21,043 nt of DNA, from NCBI GenBank assembly GCA_016783105.1, contig JADHXF010000026.1, positions 1 through 21,043 on the forward strand, read 5' to 3'. The translations under genes were made by a program, and so were the position numbers. The stretch is from Dehalococcoidales bacterium (GTDB lineage Bacteria > Chloroflexota > Dehalococcoidia > Dehalococcoidales > RBG-16-60-22). Below, piece after piece: positions 1 through 7,547 of the stretch; position 1 is the stretch's first letter, and each line of letters opens with the position of its first letter. The notes beneath the pieces were generated by a model, which saw only the letters and a program-made list of their open reading frames with translations, had not been told where the DNA came from and did not search any database.

Positions 1-32
1 GAAGATAACACTTACCTCAAAAGGCATCCTCT

Positions 33-257
33 TTAGCTCCAGAATCCCCCTGGAAGAGTTGGATGTTGTGGAAGCAACTTCACGGTATTACTGCCAGCTA
101 GAGCCTTAACGTAACCAGTAAAGCCTTTACGCCCTATCGTATAACCGCAAACCGTTACACGGTCTGCCAATACACGGTTAAGAGCGTTTACCAGCGTAGC
201 CTTATGAGCTACAAAGCCATCACCTGAACGCTTGCCCCCGATATTCAGTTGTTCCAA
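33..257 (-). CDS. Hypothetical protein, 74 aa
   Basis: I do not recognise this protein. It has 74 residues, is basic (several K and R) and has no membrane segment or obvious motif. The start is a TTG at 255-257, chosen because a good ribosome binding site (AAGGGGTGA) sits about 7 bases upstream on the minus strand. It lies downstream of the zinc-ribbon/sigma-like gene on the same strand, with 140 bp between them, and may be part of the same element transcript. A 17-base stretch of its early codons (222-238) recurs in inverted orientation at 1213-1229. That it is a gene is supported by the start signal only; its function is unknown. Confidence 0.45.
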   Translation of the reverse strand: MEQLNIGGKRSGDGFVAHKATLVNALNRVLADRVTVCGYTIGRKGFTGYVKALAGSNTVKLLPQHPTLPGGFWS

Positions 258-397
258 GTTTAATCACCCCTTTTGGCTATCTGGCTAGTGGGCAAACCTG
301 CCAGCTTCACCTAGTAGTAAGCTATCCGTCAAGCTGAGATACTCTAGCCTTAACGGTGCTTCCACTATATAAGTCGCCGAAAGTGCCTTAAAATGTG

Positions 398-1177
398 TCA
401 CGCAAACATGGCAATTTGTTCATTCTTACGAGCACGTTTTAAGTAGCTTCTATCCCCATTGTCCAATGCTATCCCTGCTTTCAACTTGTAAGCTATTGCC
501 ACCAGACGTTTAGGATAGCCTATCTCCCAGGTGTTACTACTGACCCAGGCGTCAAGGTCAATCGCCTTATCATCCGCTATCAGTTCTCCCAGTTCGGTGG
601 TATTGCCTTCACCGTCTATAACAGGCTTGTTTAAACTCTCAATCCTGACTGCCTTTGGGCAATTTCCGTATAGCCATTCCTCTTTACACTTTCGCCGTTG
701 CGCCTGACTACAGTGGCGACAATCTAACCCCATCGTGAGCTTGTAGTAGGCTCTCCAATAGTCAGCTTGTGCTCGGCTGGCTATCCGATACATCACGGCT
801 TCGGTGAAGGGCTTATGACCGTTATTCCGCTCGGCTCTGGCAAGGGTGAGTATTATATCGTGGAGTAAGTCCTGTTTGTCCTCTGCCTTCGCCTTGTGAG
901 CAAAGCGGGAAGCTACCTTATAATAGGTTAGCCATTCGCCCTGTAGCTGGTCATAGCCGTTACCGTTACCGTTAGCTTGCTTTGGCTTTCGCCGTGAGCT
1001 AGACTTTACGTGGCGGGGCTTTGTCGTGCTGGTTTGGCAGTTTGCGAGCTTTCCACACCATCGGCAAACGCCCTGCCCTTCCGTCAGTGTCCAGATTTTA
1101 CCGCAACGGTTACAGTGTCCCTGTGCGTTGCTGTTATCGCCGTTAAGCGGTGCTGATGCTGTTACCATCGTTACCAT
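398..1177 (-). CDS. Zinc-ribbon protein with sigma-70 region 2-like core
   Basis: A 259-aa protein. An N-terminal zinc ribbon is visible (C22-x2-C25 and C38-x2-C41), followed by a basic linker with a GNGNGNG tract around residues 70-76. Residues about 100-147 (DLLHDIILTLARAE, then MYRIASRAQADYWRAYYK) resemble sigma-70 region 2, and SLNKPVIDGEG with LGELIADD (181-203) resembles the linker that follows region 2 in ECF sigma factors. A second Cys cluster (C153, C156, C164, C173) lies between them. A full region 4 helix-turn-helix is not apparent, so this may be a degenerate or unusual sigma-like regulator. The ATG start at 1175-1177 has AAGGGGGTC a few bases upstream. Its place in an integrated element suggests control of element genes. 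The sigma resemblance is my reading of pattern, not an alignment. Confidence 0.65.
   Translation of the reverse strand: MVTMVTASAPLNGDNSNAQGHCNRCGKIWTLTEGQGVCRWCGKLANCQTSTTKPRHVKSSSRRKPKQANGNGNGYDQLQGEWLTYYKVASRFAHKAKAEDKQDLLHDIILTLARAERNNGHKPFTEAVMYRIASRAQADYWRAYYKLTMGLDCRHCSQAQRRKCKEEWLYGNCPKAVRIESLNKPVIDGEGNTTELGELIADDKAIDLDAWVSSNTWEIGYPKRLVAIAYKLKAGIALDNGDRSYLKRARKNEQIAMFA
957..976. repeat. Hexanucleotide repeat (CCGTTA unit) inside the zinc-ribbon gene
   Basis: Consecutive copies of the 6-base unit CCGTTA lie in the coding region and encode alternating Gly-Asn residues in the linker of the protein. A change in copy number would keep the frame. Confidence 0.6.
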
Positions 1178-1212
1178 CGCTTGACCCCCTTATTGAGCTT
1201 ATTTGCCATCGT

Positions 1213-1229
1213 GGGGCAAGCGTTCAGGT
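1213..1229. repeat. 17-bp inverted copy of 222-238
   Basis: GGGGCAAGCGTTCAGGT on the plus strand here is the exact reverse complement of 222-238, which lies in the early codons of the 74-aa gene. Near both copies TATTCAGTTGTT also occurs in direct orientation (242-253 and 1242-1253). The copies sit upstream of the two left-most genes, so they could be shared recombination or regulatory sequence. No function is assigned. Confidence 0.5.
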
Positions 1230-1284
1230 CGGGCTTTCCTCTATTCAGTTGTTAAGGTGCGTTTTTGTGTGTGTTTCTAGCTTC

Positions 1285-1297
1285 ATTGTGTAACAAT
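1285..1297. promoter_or_regulatory. Short palindrome upstream of the zinc-ribbon gene
   Basis: ATTGT-GTA-ACAAT is a perfect dyad about 110 bases upstream of the start at 1177. It is the right size for a dimeric repressor operator. There is no good paired -35/-10 to anchor it, so the regulatory role is speculative. The rest of 1178-1378 shows no gene. Confidence 0.25.
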
Positions 1298-1359
1298 TAG
1301 TCAAATTGAGATACATCAAGCATTAGCTAAATTCTCACCCCCTCCCCTCTCCCGATGAA

Positions 1360-1398
1360 GTGAAAAAACAAAAGAAGAAAGCCCCTGCGACGGGGCTT
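1360..1398 (-). terminator. Rho-independent terminator of the 188-aa gene
   Basis: On the minus strand AAGCCCC, a six-base loop and GGGGCTT (1379-1398) form a 7-bp GC-rich stem. It is followed at once by TTCTTCTTTTGTTTTTT. It stands about 40 bases after the stop of the gene at 1436-2002, which is where its terminator would be expected. Confidence 0.85.
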
Positions 1399-1435
1399 CA
1401 AATCATGATGCGTATGCTCGTAGACTCAGTTGTTT

Positions 1436-2002
1436 TCAGGTGCAGGGTTTTCTAACTTTGCGGTGCGGCCAGCCGGTCTGCTTCGATTGGTGGCCACGGC
1501 CATTTTCGGGGTAAAGGGCATACTGGGGATTAGACCAAAGATCCTCACCGGCTTCTCTGCCGGCTGCGGTCAACCAGTAATATGTACGGTCCGGGGCTTC
1601 CGGATAGTTGTCTTGTATAGATGAGTTTTCTGATTCCGATGTTGCCTCTACCCACATGAGTCTTTTAAGCATGCCGAAGTAGACCAGGAATGAGTGATAC
1701 CGCATGTGGGTAAACTTACGTGAGACCCTCTTTAGCTCGCGTTCATGTATCTTTTCCGCCTGCTCTTCGGTGACATCGGTGCCGGCCAGTACCACGCGGC
1801 TGATGATCTTCTCCTCACGCTCCCTGGCGGTGGCCCGTGCGAGGGCTTCCTTATACTCGTAGTTGATATCCGCTTGGGGAGCACCCCGCTCCGGGTCTAT
1901 AGGAGTCGAGCCCTCCGGCCCGTTACCCAGGAGATACTCCCTGATAAACCAGCCGCAGCCGAAGGGACGGAGAAAACCGCCACGGTTAGGTCTTAACTCC
2001 AC
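1436..2002 (-). CDS. Hypothetical protein, 188 aa, possible winged-helix
   Basis: I do not recognise a named family. The 188-aa protein has a charged helical middle (KEALARATAREREEK, then EEQAEKIHERELKRVSRKFT) and a C-terminal part reading YHSFLVYFGMLKRLMWVEA followed later by RTYYWLTAAGREA. The pattern of a helix, a short link and a strand pair ending in YxLTxxGR is typical of winged-helix DNA-binding proteins such as PadR or MarR types, so a DNA-binding role is possible. The GTG start at 2000-2002 is preceded by AGAGGT about 8 bases upstream. It lies downstream of the integrase gene on the same strand with an 88-bp gap and ends at a clear terminator. It is probably an element gene. Confidence 0.6.
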   Translation of the reverse strand: MELRPNRGGFLRPFGCGWFIREYLLGNGPEGSTPIDPERGAPQADINYEYKEALARATAREREEKIISRVVLAGTDVTEEQAEKIHERELKRVSRKFTHMRYHSFLVYFGMLKRLMWVEATSESENSSIQDNYPEAPDRTYYWLTAAGREAGEDLWSNPQYALYPENGRGHQSKQTGWPHRKVRKPCT

Positions 2003-2090
2003 GATGCTTTACCTCTTGCGCGTATAGCTTGTATAACGCTCTCCGATTTCCTCACCGGCCACTTTCGATATTTACGGTGGTTTAGTAACA

Positions 2091-3152
2091 TCAGTCTCTA
2101 TGGCTACCGTTCCCTTGTTTTGGTTTTGGTTTCCCGCGAAGGGCCTTTAGCCTGCCGGCACTCATCCTGTCCATAGGAGAGAACCTGCGGTGCTGGATTC
2201 TAACGTGGGCCGATGCCAAGGTAACATATCGTTTAACCATTTCAAGAGTCGTATGCCCCAGGATTTGCTGCAGGGAAAATACGTCACCTCCGTTAATCAA
2301 GTAGTTGGTAGCGAAGGTATGGCGGAACAGGTGTACGTGGAGTCTCCTTACCCCTGATTTGCGCGCCAGACGGGCAGCAATTAGTCTGATCGCATTACCG
2401 CTAAGCGGGTATCCCTCAAGGGTCAGAAAGACATTGTCTTCTTGTAGCGGCTCTGGTCTGAAATGGAACACATATCTCTGAAGGATTTTTTGGGCTACGT
2501 TCCCTATCGGGACGATTCGCTCTTTGGCACCCTTGCCCATAACCTTGAGGTATCCTTCTTCTAAATGTGCATCTTGGAACTTGAGATTAGCTAATTCCGA
2601 GAGTCTGACACCGGAGTCGAGAAAGACCACAATCATGGCCGTATCACGGCACCCGGATGCCGTGTTGCTATCAAGATAGCTCAAGATGACACCGACTTCA
2701 TCGTCCGTCAGTACGTCGACCAGTGTTCGGGGAAATCTCGGCGGCTTGAGCGAGGCCAGGACGTTTTCATCAGTATAGCCTTCTCTATGAAGCCAGCTAA
2801 AGAAGGCTCTGATGCCCCGAACATAATTGTTCACGCTGATGGCGCTGAGGTGTCCGCCTCCTGGTGGTGGGCTTGGATGACCGTACCATTTCTCCCGTGT
2901 TTGGAGATAGACGACGAATTCCCTTACCGTCTCCAGAGTAAGGTCACCGAGCTTGGTCGAATGGTCTTGCTCTTCCAGATAATTCTGGAAAAAGCGAAGC
3001 ACACGCTCGTACCATTCCACGGTCCGAGGCGATTTGCCTTCACTCCGATTGTGAGATTCGAAGTGTCTGACCAACTTTTCCAGAGATGTGCCGTTCTTCT
3101 CCAACTCCTGCCACTTCCTGTTCCTGGTTCTGGTTCTGGTTCTGGTTACCAT
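2091..3152 (-). CDS. Tyrosine recombinase / integrase (XerC/D-like)
   Basis: A 353-aa site-specific recombinase that would cut and rejoin DNA through a phosphotyrosine at the att sites. The N-terminal SAM-like core-binding domain spans about residues 25-125 (RTVEWYERVLRFFQNYL, then VNNYVRGIRAFFSWL). The catalytic domain follows with the full set of active residues: R183 (SGVRLSEL), K210 (GKGAKER), H274 and R277 (HLFRHTFA), H300 (LGHTT) and Y309 (VKRYVTL). It is therefore probably active. The start is the ATG at 3150-3152, with AGAGGT about 6 bases upstream. The N-terminus is a run of RT dipeptides encoded by a hexanucleotide repeat. It faces away from the tRNA-Arg gene that is the likely integration target. 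A housekeeping Xer role is less likely given the element context and the extra tails. Confidence 0.93.
   Translation of the reverse strand: MVTRTRTRTRNRKWQELEKNGTSLEKLVRHFESHNRSEGKSPRTVEWYERVLRFFQNYLEEQDHSTKLGDLTLETVREFVVYLQTREKWYGHPSPPPGGGHLSAISVNNYVRGIRAFFSWLHREGYTDENVLASLKPPRFPRTLVDVLTDDEVGVILSYLDSNTASGCRDTAMIVVFLDSGVRLSELANLKFQDAHLEEGYLKVMGKGAKERIVPIGNVAQKILQRYVFHFRPEPLQEDNVFLTLEGYPLSGNAIRLIAARLARKSGVRRLHVHLFRHTFATNYLINGGDVFSLQQILGHTTLEMVKRYVTLASAHVRIQHRRFSPMDRMSAGRLKALRGKPKPKQGNGSHRD
3124..3147. repeat. Tandem hexanucleotide repeat (CTGGTT x4) at the integrase N-terminus
   Basis: Four perfect copies of CTGGTT on the plus strand encode the RT dipeptide run of the integrase. Slippage would add or remove dipeptides without breaking the frame. 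Confidence 0.8.
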
Positions 3153-3240
3153 TGTATACCTCTTCCTCCGGACAGCCCTAAAATGCGTGACTGTCCCGTG
3201 ATTAGATTGTGAGGCTGGGGTGATAAAGATAACCCTGACC

Positions 3241-3282
3241 AGTTAAGGAGTCGCTAATCGGAGAAATTCCGACGCCTTAACT
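3241..3282. repeat. Inverted repeat between integrase and tRNA-Arg
   Basis: AGTTAAGGAGTCG (3241-3253) pairs with CGACGCCTTAACT (3270-3282) with one mismatch across a 16-base loop, and the loop holds a smaller CGGA/TCCG pair. It is not followed by a T-tract on either strand, so it is not a convincing terminator. Its place in the attachment-site arm fits an integrase or excisionase binding site, or an operator for the integrase gene. Confidence 0.5.
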
Positions 3283-3320
3283 CGAGGAAAATAGGGGGTT
3301 TTGCAGTGGAGAATTGAAGC

Positions 3321-3397
3321 TGGCGTCCCTGGTGAGATTCGAACTCACGACCCGCTGCTTAGAAGGCAGCCGCTCTGTCCAGCTGAGCTACAGGGAC
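3321..3397 (-). tRNA. tRNA-Arg(UCU)
   Basis: A complete cloverleaf on the minus strand. The acceptor stem is GTCCCTG/CAGGGAC, the D arm GCTCAGCTGGACAGAGC, and the anticodon stem-loop CTGC-CTTCTAA-GCAG with anticodon TCT (reads AGA/AGG). The T arm contains GTTCGAATC, the discriminator is G and CCA is encoded (3321-3323). It is transcribed away from dxs. Its 3' end abuts the left-hand integrated element and most likely forms one att site. Confidence 0.95.
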
Positions 3398-3467
3398 GTT
3401 TTATTACCATTCAAATGTAGCATGAAAGGAAAAGAGGGGTCAAGGATTGTGTATTGGATTTCCTCCC

Positions 3468-3497
3468 TTGACAATAGCTTCCAAGCATTGCTAGTAT
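3468..3497 (+). promoter_or_regulatory. Sigma-70-type promoter of the dxs operon
   Basis: A perfect -35 TTGACA (3468-3473) is separated by 18 bases from TAGTAT (3492-3497). A start of transcription near 3504 would give a leader of roughly 30 bases before the dxs ATG. It is the only strong promoter seen ahead of the seven-gene run. Confidence 0.65.
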
Positions 3498-3532
3498 GAG
3501 ATAATTAAAACTATCGACACGAACGGTGAAAG

Positions 3533-5440
3533 ATGACTCGATTGCTCGACCAGATTGACCATCCTGCCGATTTAAAGAAGCTGAGCGAGCGTGAACTCAA
3601 ACAGCTTGCCAGTGAACTCAGGCAGAAGCTGGTTGACACTATTACCGTTACCGGTGGTCACCTTGCTTCCAACCTGGGCGTGGTTGAGCTTACCATCGCT
3701 TTACATCGGGTATTTGATAGCCCGAGGGATAAGATCATCTGGGACGTCGGCCACCAGAGCTACGTTCACAAACTGCTCACCGGAAGAAAAAAGGATTTCG
3801 CTTCACTACGTCAGTATGGAGGCCTTTCCGGTTTCGCCAATCCTGAAGAGAGCCCGCATGACCCGTTTGGGACCGGTCATGCCAGCACATCGATTTCAGC
3901 GGCACTGGGGATGGCAATCGCCCGTGACCTTCAGGGTGATGACTACAATGTAGCGGCAGTCATTGGTGACGGAGCGATAACCGGTGGTATGGCTCTTGAG
4001 GCGCTCAACCATGCCGGTCATTTAGGCTCAAGATTAATCGTGATTCTCAATGATAATGGCATGTCGATTTCACCAACGGTGGGCAGCCTGGCTAAGATGT
4101 TTAATAAAGTGCGTTTTGACCCACGCTACCGCTGGGCTAAAGAAGAGAGCCGCAAGATACTGCAAGCCCTGCCCCTCGGAGATATGGTATGGGAGGTAGG
4201 ACGGCAGGCCAGAGGCAGGTTCAAGGGATTGCTACTGCCGACGATGATCTGGGAGGAGCTGGGTTTTACCTATATTGGGCCCATTGATGGACATAACGCT
4301 ACGGAGCTTGAAAACACGCTGCGCCAGGCCAGAGAATATCATCTGAACCCAACGTTCATTCACGTTTTAACCACCAAAGGCAAAGGCTATCGCCCCGCTG
4401 AGAATAACGCGGTTTACTTTCACGGTGTACCGGCTAAACGTGTCAGCAGCCAGAACATACCCACGTACAGCGAGGTATTCGCGCAGACGGCACTTCGCCT
4501 GACCCGTGATGACCCCAGAATAGTGACCATAACCCCGGCCATGCCGGAGGGTAACTGCCTGAGCATTGTGGCGGCCGAATTCCCGCAGCGTGTCTTTGAT
4601 GTCGGCATCTGTGAACAGCACGCGGTTACTTTTGCCGCCGGGCTGGCTGCCCAGGGCTTTACTCCCATTGTTGCCATATACTCCACCTTCCTGCAGCGCG
4701 CCTTTGACCAGGTCGTACATGATGTCTGCCTGCAGAACCTGCCCGTCGTTTTCGCTATAGACCGTGGTGGCATCGTCGGGGACGACGGCAAGACGCACCA
4801 GGGAACGTTTGACCTCTCTTACCTGACGCTTGTTCCCAATCTGATTATCGCAGCACCAAGAGATGAAAACGAACTGCAGCACCTGCTCTATACGGCAGTG
4901 AACTCGGGTAAGGCCATGGCCATACGCTACCCTCGCGGTCCGGGACTGGGCGTGCCACTGGATACCATATTGCATAAAATACCGGTAGGCAAATGGGAGG
5001 TGATGCGCGAAGGCAGCGATGTCGCCATCCTGGCCGTCGGCGTTACCGTGGCGCCGGCGCTTGAGGCAGCACATGAACTGGCGGCAAGCGGGATAAAGGC
5101 AGCCGTCATAAACGCGCGCTTCGTCAAGCCGCTTGACGTAGAATTGATTACCAGCCTGGTGCATCATATCCCGCGCCTGGTTACCGTTGAGGAAAATACC
5201 TTGAGCGGTGGCTTTGGTAGCAGCGTGGCCAGGTTGCTGCAGGATTTGGACCTAGGGAAGATACCGCTAAAAACCATTGGCATCCCGGACGAGTTTGTCG
5301 AGCAGGGGACCCAGGCTGCCCTTCGAGCCAAATACGGCCTGGATGCAAAAGGCATAGCCCGGCAGGTTTTAGCCCTGTTTCCCGGTTATAAAACAAGTGA
5401 GCGGTCAACCAGGGAAGGCGAAACAAAGCCTGTGAATTAG
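3533..5440 (+). CDS. dxs: 1-deoxy-D-xylulose-5-phosphate synthase
   Basis: Condenses pyruvate and glyceraldehyde 3-phosphate into 1-deoxy-D-xylulose 5-phosphate, the first step of the MEP isoprenoid pathway, and also supplies thiamine and pyridoxal synthesis. The protein has 635 aa, normal for the family. The thiamine diphosphate module shows H43 (GGHLASNLG), GDGAITGGMALEALNHAG (145-162) and N173 (NDNG). The pyrimidine-binding domain has the catalytic Glu near residue 361 in DVGICEQHAVTFAAG. The C-terminal transketolase domain follows (TVEENTLSGGFGS). The ATG at 3533 has GGTGA just upstream. It is first in the operon, and its substrate glyceraldehyde 3-phosphate is the product of triosephosphate isomerase, encoded two genes later. 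Confidence 0.97.
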   Translation: MTRLLDQIDHPADLKKLSERELKQLASELRQKLVDTITVTGGHLASNLGVVELTIALHRVFDSPRDKIIWDVGHQSYVHKLLTGRKKDFASLRQYGGLSGFANPEESPHDPFGTGHASTSISAALGMAIARDLQGDDYNVAAVIGDGAITGGMALEALNHAGHLGSRLIVILNDNGMSISPTVGSLAKMFNKVRFDPRYRWAKEESRKILQALPLGDMVWEVGRQARGRFKGLLLPTMIWEELGFTYIGPIDGHNATELENTLRQAREYHLNPTFIHVLTTKGKGYRPAENNAVYFHGVPAKRVSSQNIPTYSEVFAQTALRLTRDDPRIVTITPAMPEGNCLSIVAAEFPQRVFDVGICEQHAVTFAAGLAAQGFTPIVAIYSTFLQRAFDQVVHDVCLQNLPVVFAIDRGGIVGDDGKTHQGTFDLSYLTLVPNLIIAAPRDENELQHLLYTAVNSGKAMAIRYPRGPGLGVPLDTILHKIPVGKWEVMREGSDVAILAVGVTVAPALEAAHELAASGIKAAVINARFVKPLDVELITSLVHHIPRLVTVEENTLSGGFGSSVARLLQDLDLGKIPLKTIGIPDEFVEQGTQAALRAKYGLDAKGIARQVLALFPGYKTSERSTREGETKPVN

Positions 5441-5563
5441 TTATACTGGATGTTGAACGTGGCGGCGGCAGTAAGGCAGTTTGAATTCCCGGATAAAACA
5501 TTATTCTCCTGTTGGGTATCGGTAGTGTCATGGTACAGGCGTGAACATGGTGAGGTGCAACCG

Positions 5564-6754
5564 GTGAATAAAATGACGGTGAAGGATATAGAGGTCAGGG
5601 ACAGACGGGTGCTGGTTCGCGTTGACTTTAATGTGCCTCTGGATGAAAAAACCGGGGAGATAACCGATGATAATCGCGTTCGTGCCGCTCTGCCGACAAT
5701 CAGGTATCTGATTGAGCAGGGAGCGAAGGTCATATTGATGTCCCACCTGGGTCGCCCCAGGGGAAAAATGGTGGCAGGCCTGAGGTTGGGCGTGGTTGCC
5801 CAACGTCTTTCCAAAATGCTCGGGAAGCAGGTCTCCGTGGCCCCGGACTGCATTGGCCCGGAAGTGGAGAATATGGTGGCCGCGATGAATCCCGGAGATG
5901 TTCTCATGCTGGAGAACCTGCGTTTTCATGTCGAGGAGGAAGCGGGAACGGCGTCTTTTGCCCGGTCTCTGGCCCGTCTGGGCGATGTCTTTGTCAATGA
6001 CGCCTTCGGTGCCGCACATCGGGCGCACGCATCCGTATCGGCCATCACCGAGTACCTGCCAGCAGTAGCCGGCTTCCTGATGGAAAAAGAGGTGGCAAAC
6101 CTGGGTAAAATACTGGAGAACCCGGCGCGACCATTCGCTGCTGTGCTTGGCGGAGCCAAAATAAGCGACAAGGTGAGCATGCTGGAAAATATAATGGGCA
6201 AAGTGGACTACGTTATGGTCGGCGGCGGCATGGCGGCGACTTTTCTGAAAGCCAGGTCATATGAAACAGGCCAGTCTTTAATCGAGGCGGATATGCTGGA
6301 GACGGCAATTCGTTTGATGGAACTGGCGCATAAGCAAAAGGTGAATTTGATGCTGCCGGTGGATGTTATGGTTGCTGATGAAATCAGCAGCGACGCGAAA
6401 ACTGAAATTGTCCCGGTAGATAAGATACCCGGGGAAAAACGAATTGTGGATATGGGGTCGCAGACAATCGATAACTTCAGTCGAGAGTTATGCAAGTGTA
6501 AAACGGTTTTCTGGAACGGCCCAATGGGGATATTTGAAATCGACCGGTTTGCCAGGGGAACCCGGGAACTGGCAAAGTTGTTGGCTGGACTTGAAGCGGT
6601 GACGGTAATCGGTGGGGGTTCTACCGCCGAGGCGGTTATAGATATGGGTCTGGCCGAAAAAATGACTTTTGTTTCCACGGGGGGTGGGGCTTCTCTGGAG
6701 TTCCTGAGCGGGGAGAAGCTGCCCGGTGTGGAGGCGCTGCAGGATAAAAGATAG
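5564..6754 (+). CDS. pgk: Phosphoglycerate kinase
   Basis: Transfers the acyl phosphate of 1,3-bisphosphoglycerate to ADP in glycolysis, and works in reverse in gluconeogenesis. With the GTG start at 5564 the protein is 396 aa (MNKMTVKDIE), the usual length. An in-frame start as early as 5450 would add 38 residues with no family counterpart, and GAGGTG sits 6 bases before 5564. N-domain substrate motifs are RVDFNVPLD (19-27) and SHLGRP (60-65). C-domain nucleotide motifs include LGGAKISDK, FWNGPMGIFE, GGGSTAEA and STGGGASLE. The 123-bp gap after dxs shows no terminator, so read-through from dxs is likely. The tpi gene follows after 28 bp. Confidence 0.97.
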   Translation: MNKMTVKDIEVRDRRVLVRVDFNVPLDEKTGEITDDNRVRAALPTIRYLIEQGAKVILMSHLGRPRGKMVAGLRLGVVAQRLSKMLGKQVSVAPDCIGPEVENMVAAMNPGDVLMLENLRFHVEEEAGTASFARSLARLGDVFVNDAFGAAHRAHASVSAITEYLPAVAGFLMEKEVANLGKILENPARPFAAVLGGAKISDKVSMLENIMGKVDYVMVGGGMAATFLKARSYETGQSLIEADMLETAIRLMELAHKQKVNLMLPVDVMVADEISSDAKTEIVPVDKIPGEKRIVDMGSQTIDNFSRELCKCKTVFWNGPMGIFEIDRFARGTRELAKLLAGLEAVTVIGGGSTAEAVIDMGLAEKMTFVSTGGGASLEFLSGEKLPGVEALQDKR

Positions 6755-6782
6755 CCAGGAGAATCCGACTAAGGAGAGAATA

Positions 6783-7547
6783 ATGCGTGTGCCATTGATT
6801 GTCGGCAACTGGAAAATGAATACCACAGTAACTGAGGCTCTGGAATTGGTCAGAGCGATGAAAAACGAGCTTGAGAAGGTTATCAGCGTGGAGAAAATAA
6901 TCTGTCCGCCATTTGTTTCGCTGGCGCCAGTGAAGGAATTGCTGGCCGGCAGCACTATCAAGCTGGGTGCGCAGAATTTATTCTTTGCCGAAAAAGGTGC
7001 CTACACAGGTGAGATTTCACCCCTGATGGTGGCTGACCTCTGTGAGTATGTTATCATCGGGCACTCGGAGCGGCGGCAGCATTTCCATGAGACCGGAGAC
7101 ATCGTTAATAAAAAAATTATGGCCGCACTTAAAGCAGACCTCAAGCCAATCCTGTGCATCGGTGAGCGACTGGAGGAGAATGAGTCAGGAAAGACTGAAG
7201 AGGTGGTGGCAGAGCAATTGAGTGCAGCACTGGCGGGGGTGGCAGACCCGGATGGCCTGGCCATTGCCTATGAGCCGGTCTGGGCAATTGGCACCGGAAA
7301 GCCGGCCACCGGTGAACAGGCCAACGGAACGATTGCGTTTATTCGTCAGAATATTGCCCAAGCGTGTGGGGAAAATGTCGCTCGGGAGATGCGTATTCTC
7401 TACGGCGGCAGCGTTAACCCGGCCAACGCCGCCGAATTCATGCAGCAGCCCGAAATTGACGGGGCGCTGGTCGGTGGGGCAAGCCTCAAAGCCAGTGAAT
7501 TTTTGAGTATCGCCAACCAGACCTCTATCATTAAACACAGTAAATGA
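6783..7547 (+). CDS. tpiA: Triosephosphate isomerase
   Basis: Interconverts dihydroxyacetone phosphate and glyceraldehyde 3-phosphate. The ATG at 6783 has AAGGAG 6 bases upstream and gives 254 aa, normal for this TIM barrel. An in-frame extension back to 6726 would run into pgk and is not credible. Catalytic residues are visible: N9 and K11 (GNWKMN), H94 (GHSERR) and E164 (YEPVWAIGTG, flanking the mobile loop 6). The phosphate-binding strand YGGSVNP and GALVGGASL are present. The stop overlaps the miaA start by 4 bases (ATGA), so translation of the two is probably coupled. It joins pgk as a small glycolytic pair. Confidence 0.97.
   Translation: MRVPLIVGNWKMNTTVTEALELVRAMKNELEKVISVEKIICPPFVSLAPVKELLAGSTIKLGAQNLFFAEKGAYTGEISPLMVADLCEYVIIGHSERRQHFHETGDIVNKKIMAALKADLKPILCIGERLEENESGKTEEVVAEQLSAALAGVADPDGLAIAYEPVWAIGTGKPATGEQANGTIAFIRQNIAQACGENVAREMRILYGGSVNPANAAEFMQQPEIDGALVGGASLKASEFLSIANQTSIIKHSK

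Larger units (their letters stand above)
1..3320. mobile_element. End of an integrated element at tRNA-Arg(UCU), partial
   Basis: The region between the left window edge and the tRNA-Arg 3' end carries only minus-strand accessory genes: an unknown 74-aa protein, a zinc-ribbon/sigma-like protein, an unknown 188-aa protein and a tyrosine recombinase. The recombinase gene starts about 170 bp from the tRNA 3' end, the usual arrangement for elements that use a tRNA 3' end as attB. On the other side of the tRNA the housekeeping operon begins at once. The second att copy would lie left of the window and is not seen. Whether this is a prophage, an integrative conjugative element or a decayed island cannot be told, because no structural, conjugation or replication gene is visible. 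Confidence 0.6.

Noticed and set aside
2787..3212. Plus-strand reading frame opposite the integrase
   Set aside because: It is the complement of the integrase core-binding domain, with a GSGSGSG run that is only the antisense of the RT repeat.
4367..5167. Long minus-strand frame of 266 codons opposite dxs
   Set aside because: The plus strand here encodes conserved Dxs motifs throughout; the antisense frame is rich in His, Cys and Arg in no family pattern.
5450..5563. Longer start for pgk at 5450
   Set aside because: The extra 38 residues have no counterpart in phosphoglycerate kinases, and GAGGTG sits correctly before the GTG at 5564.
6726..6782. Longer start for tpi at 6726, overlapping pgk
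   Set aside because: AAGGAG lies 6 bases before the ATG at 6783 and the family N-terminus begins there.
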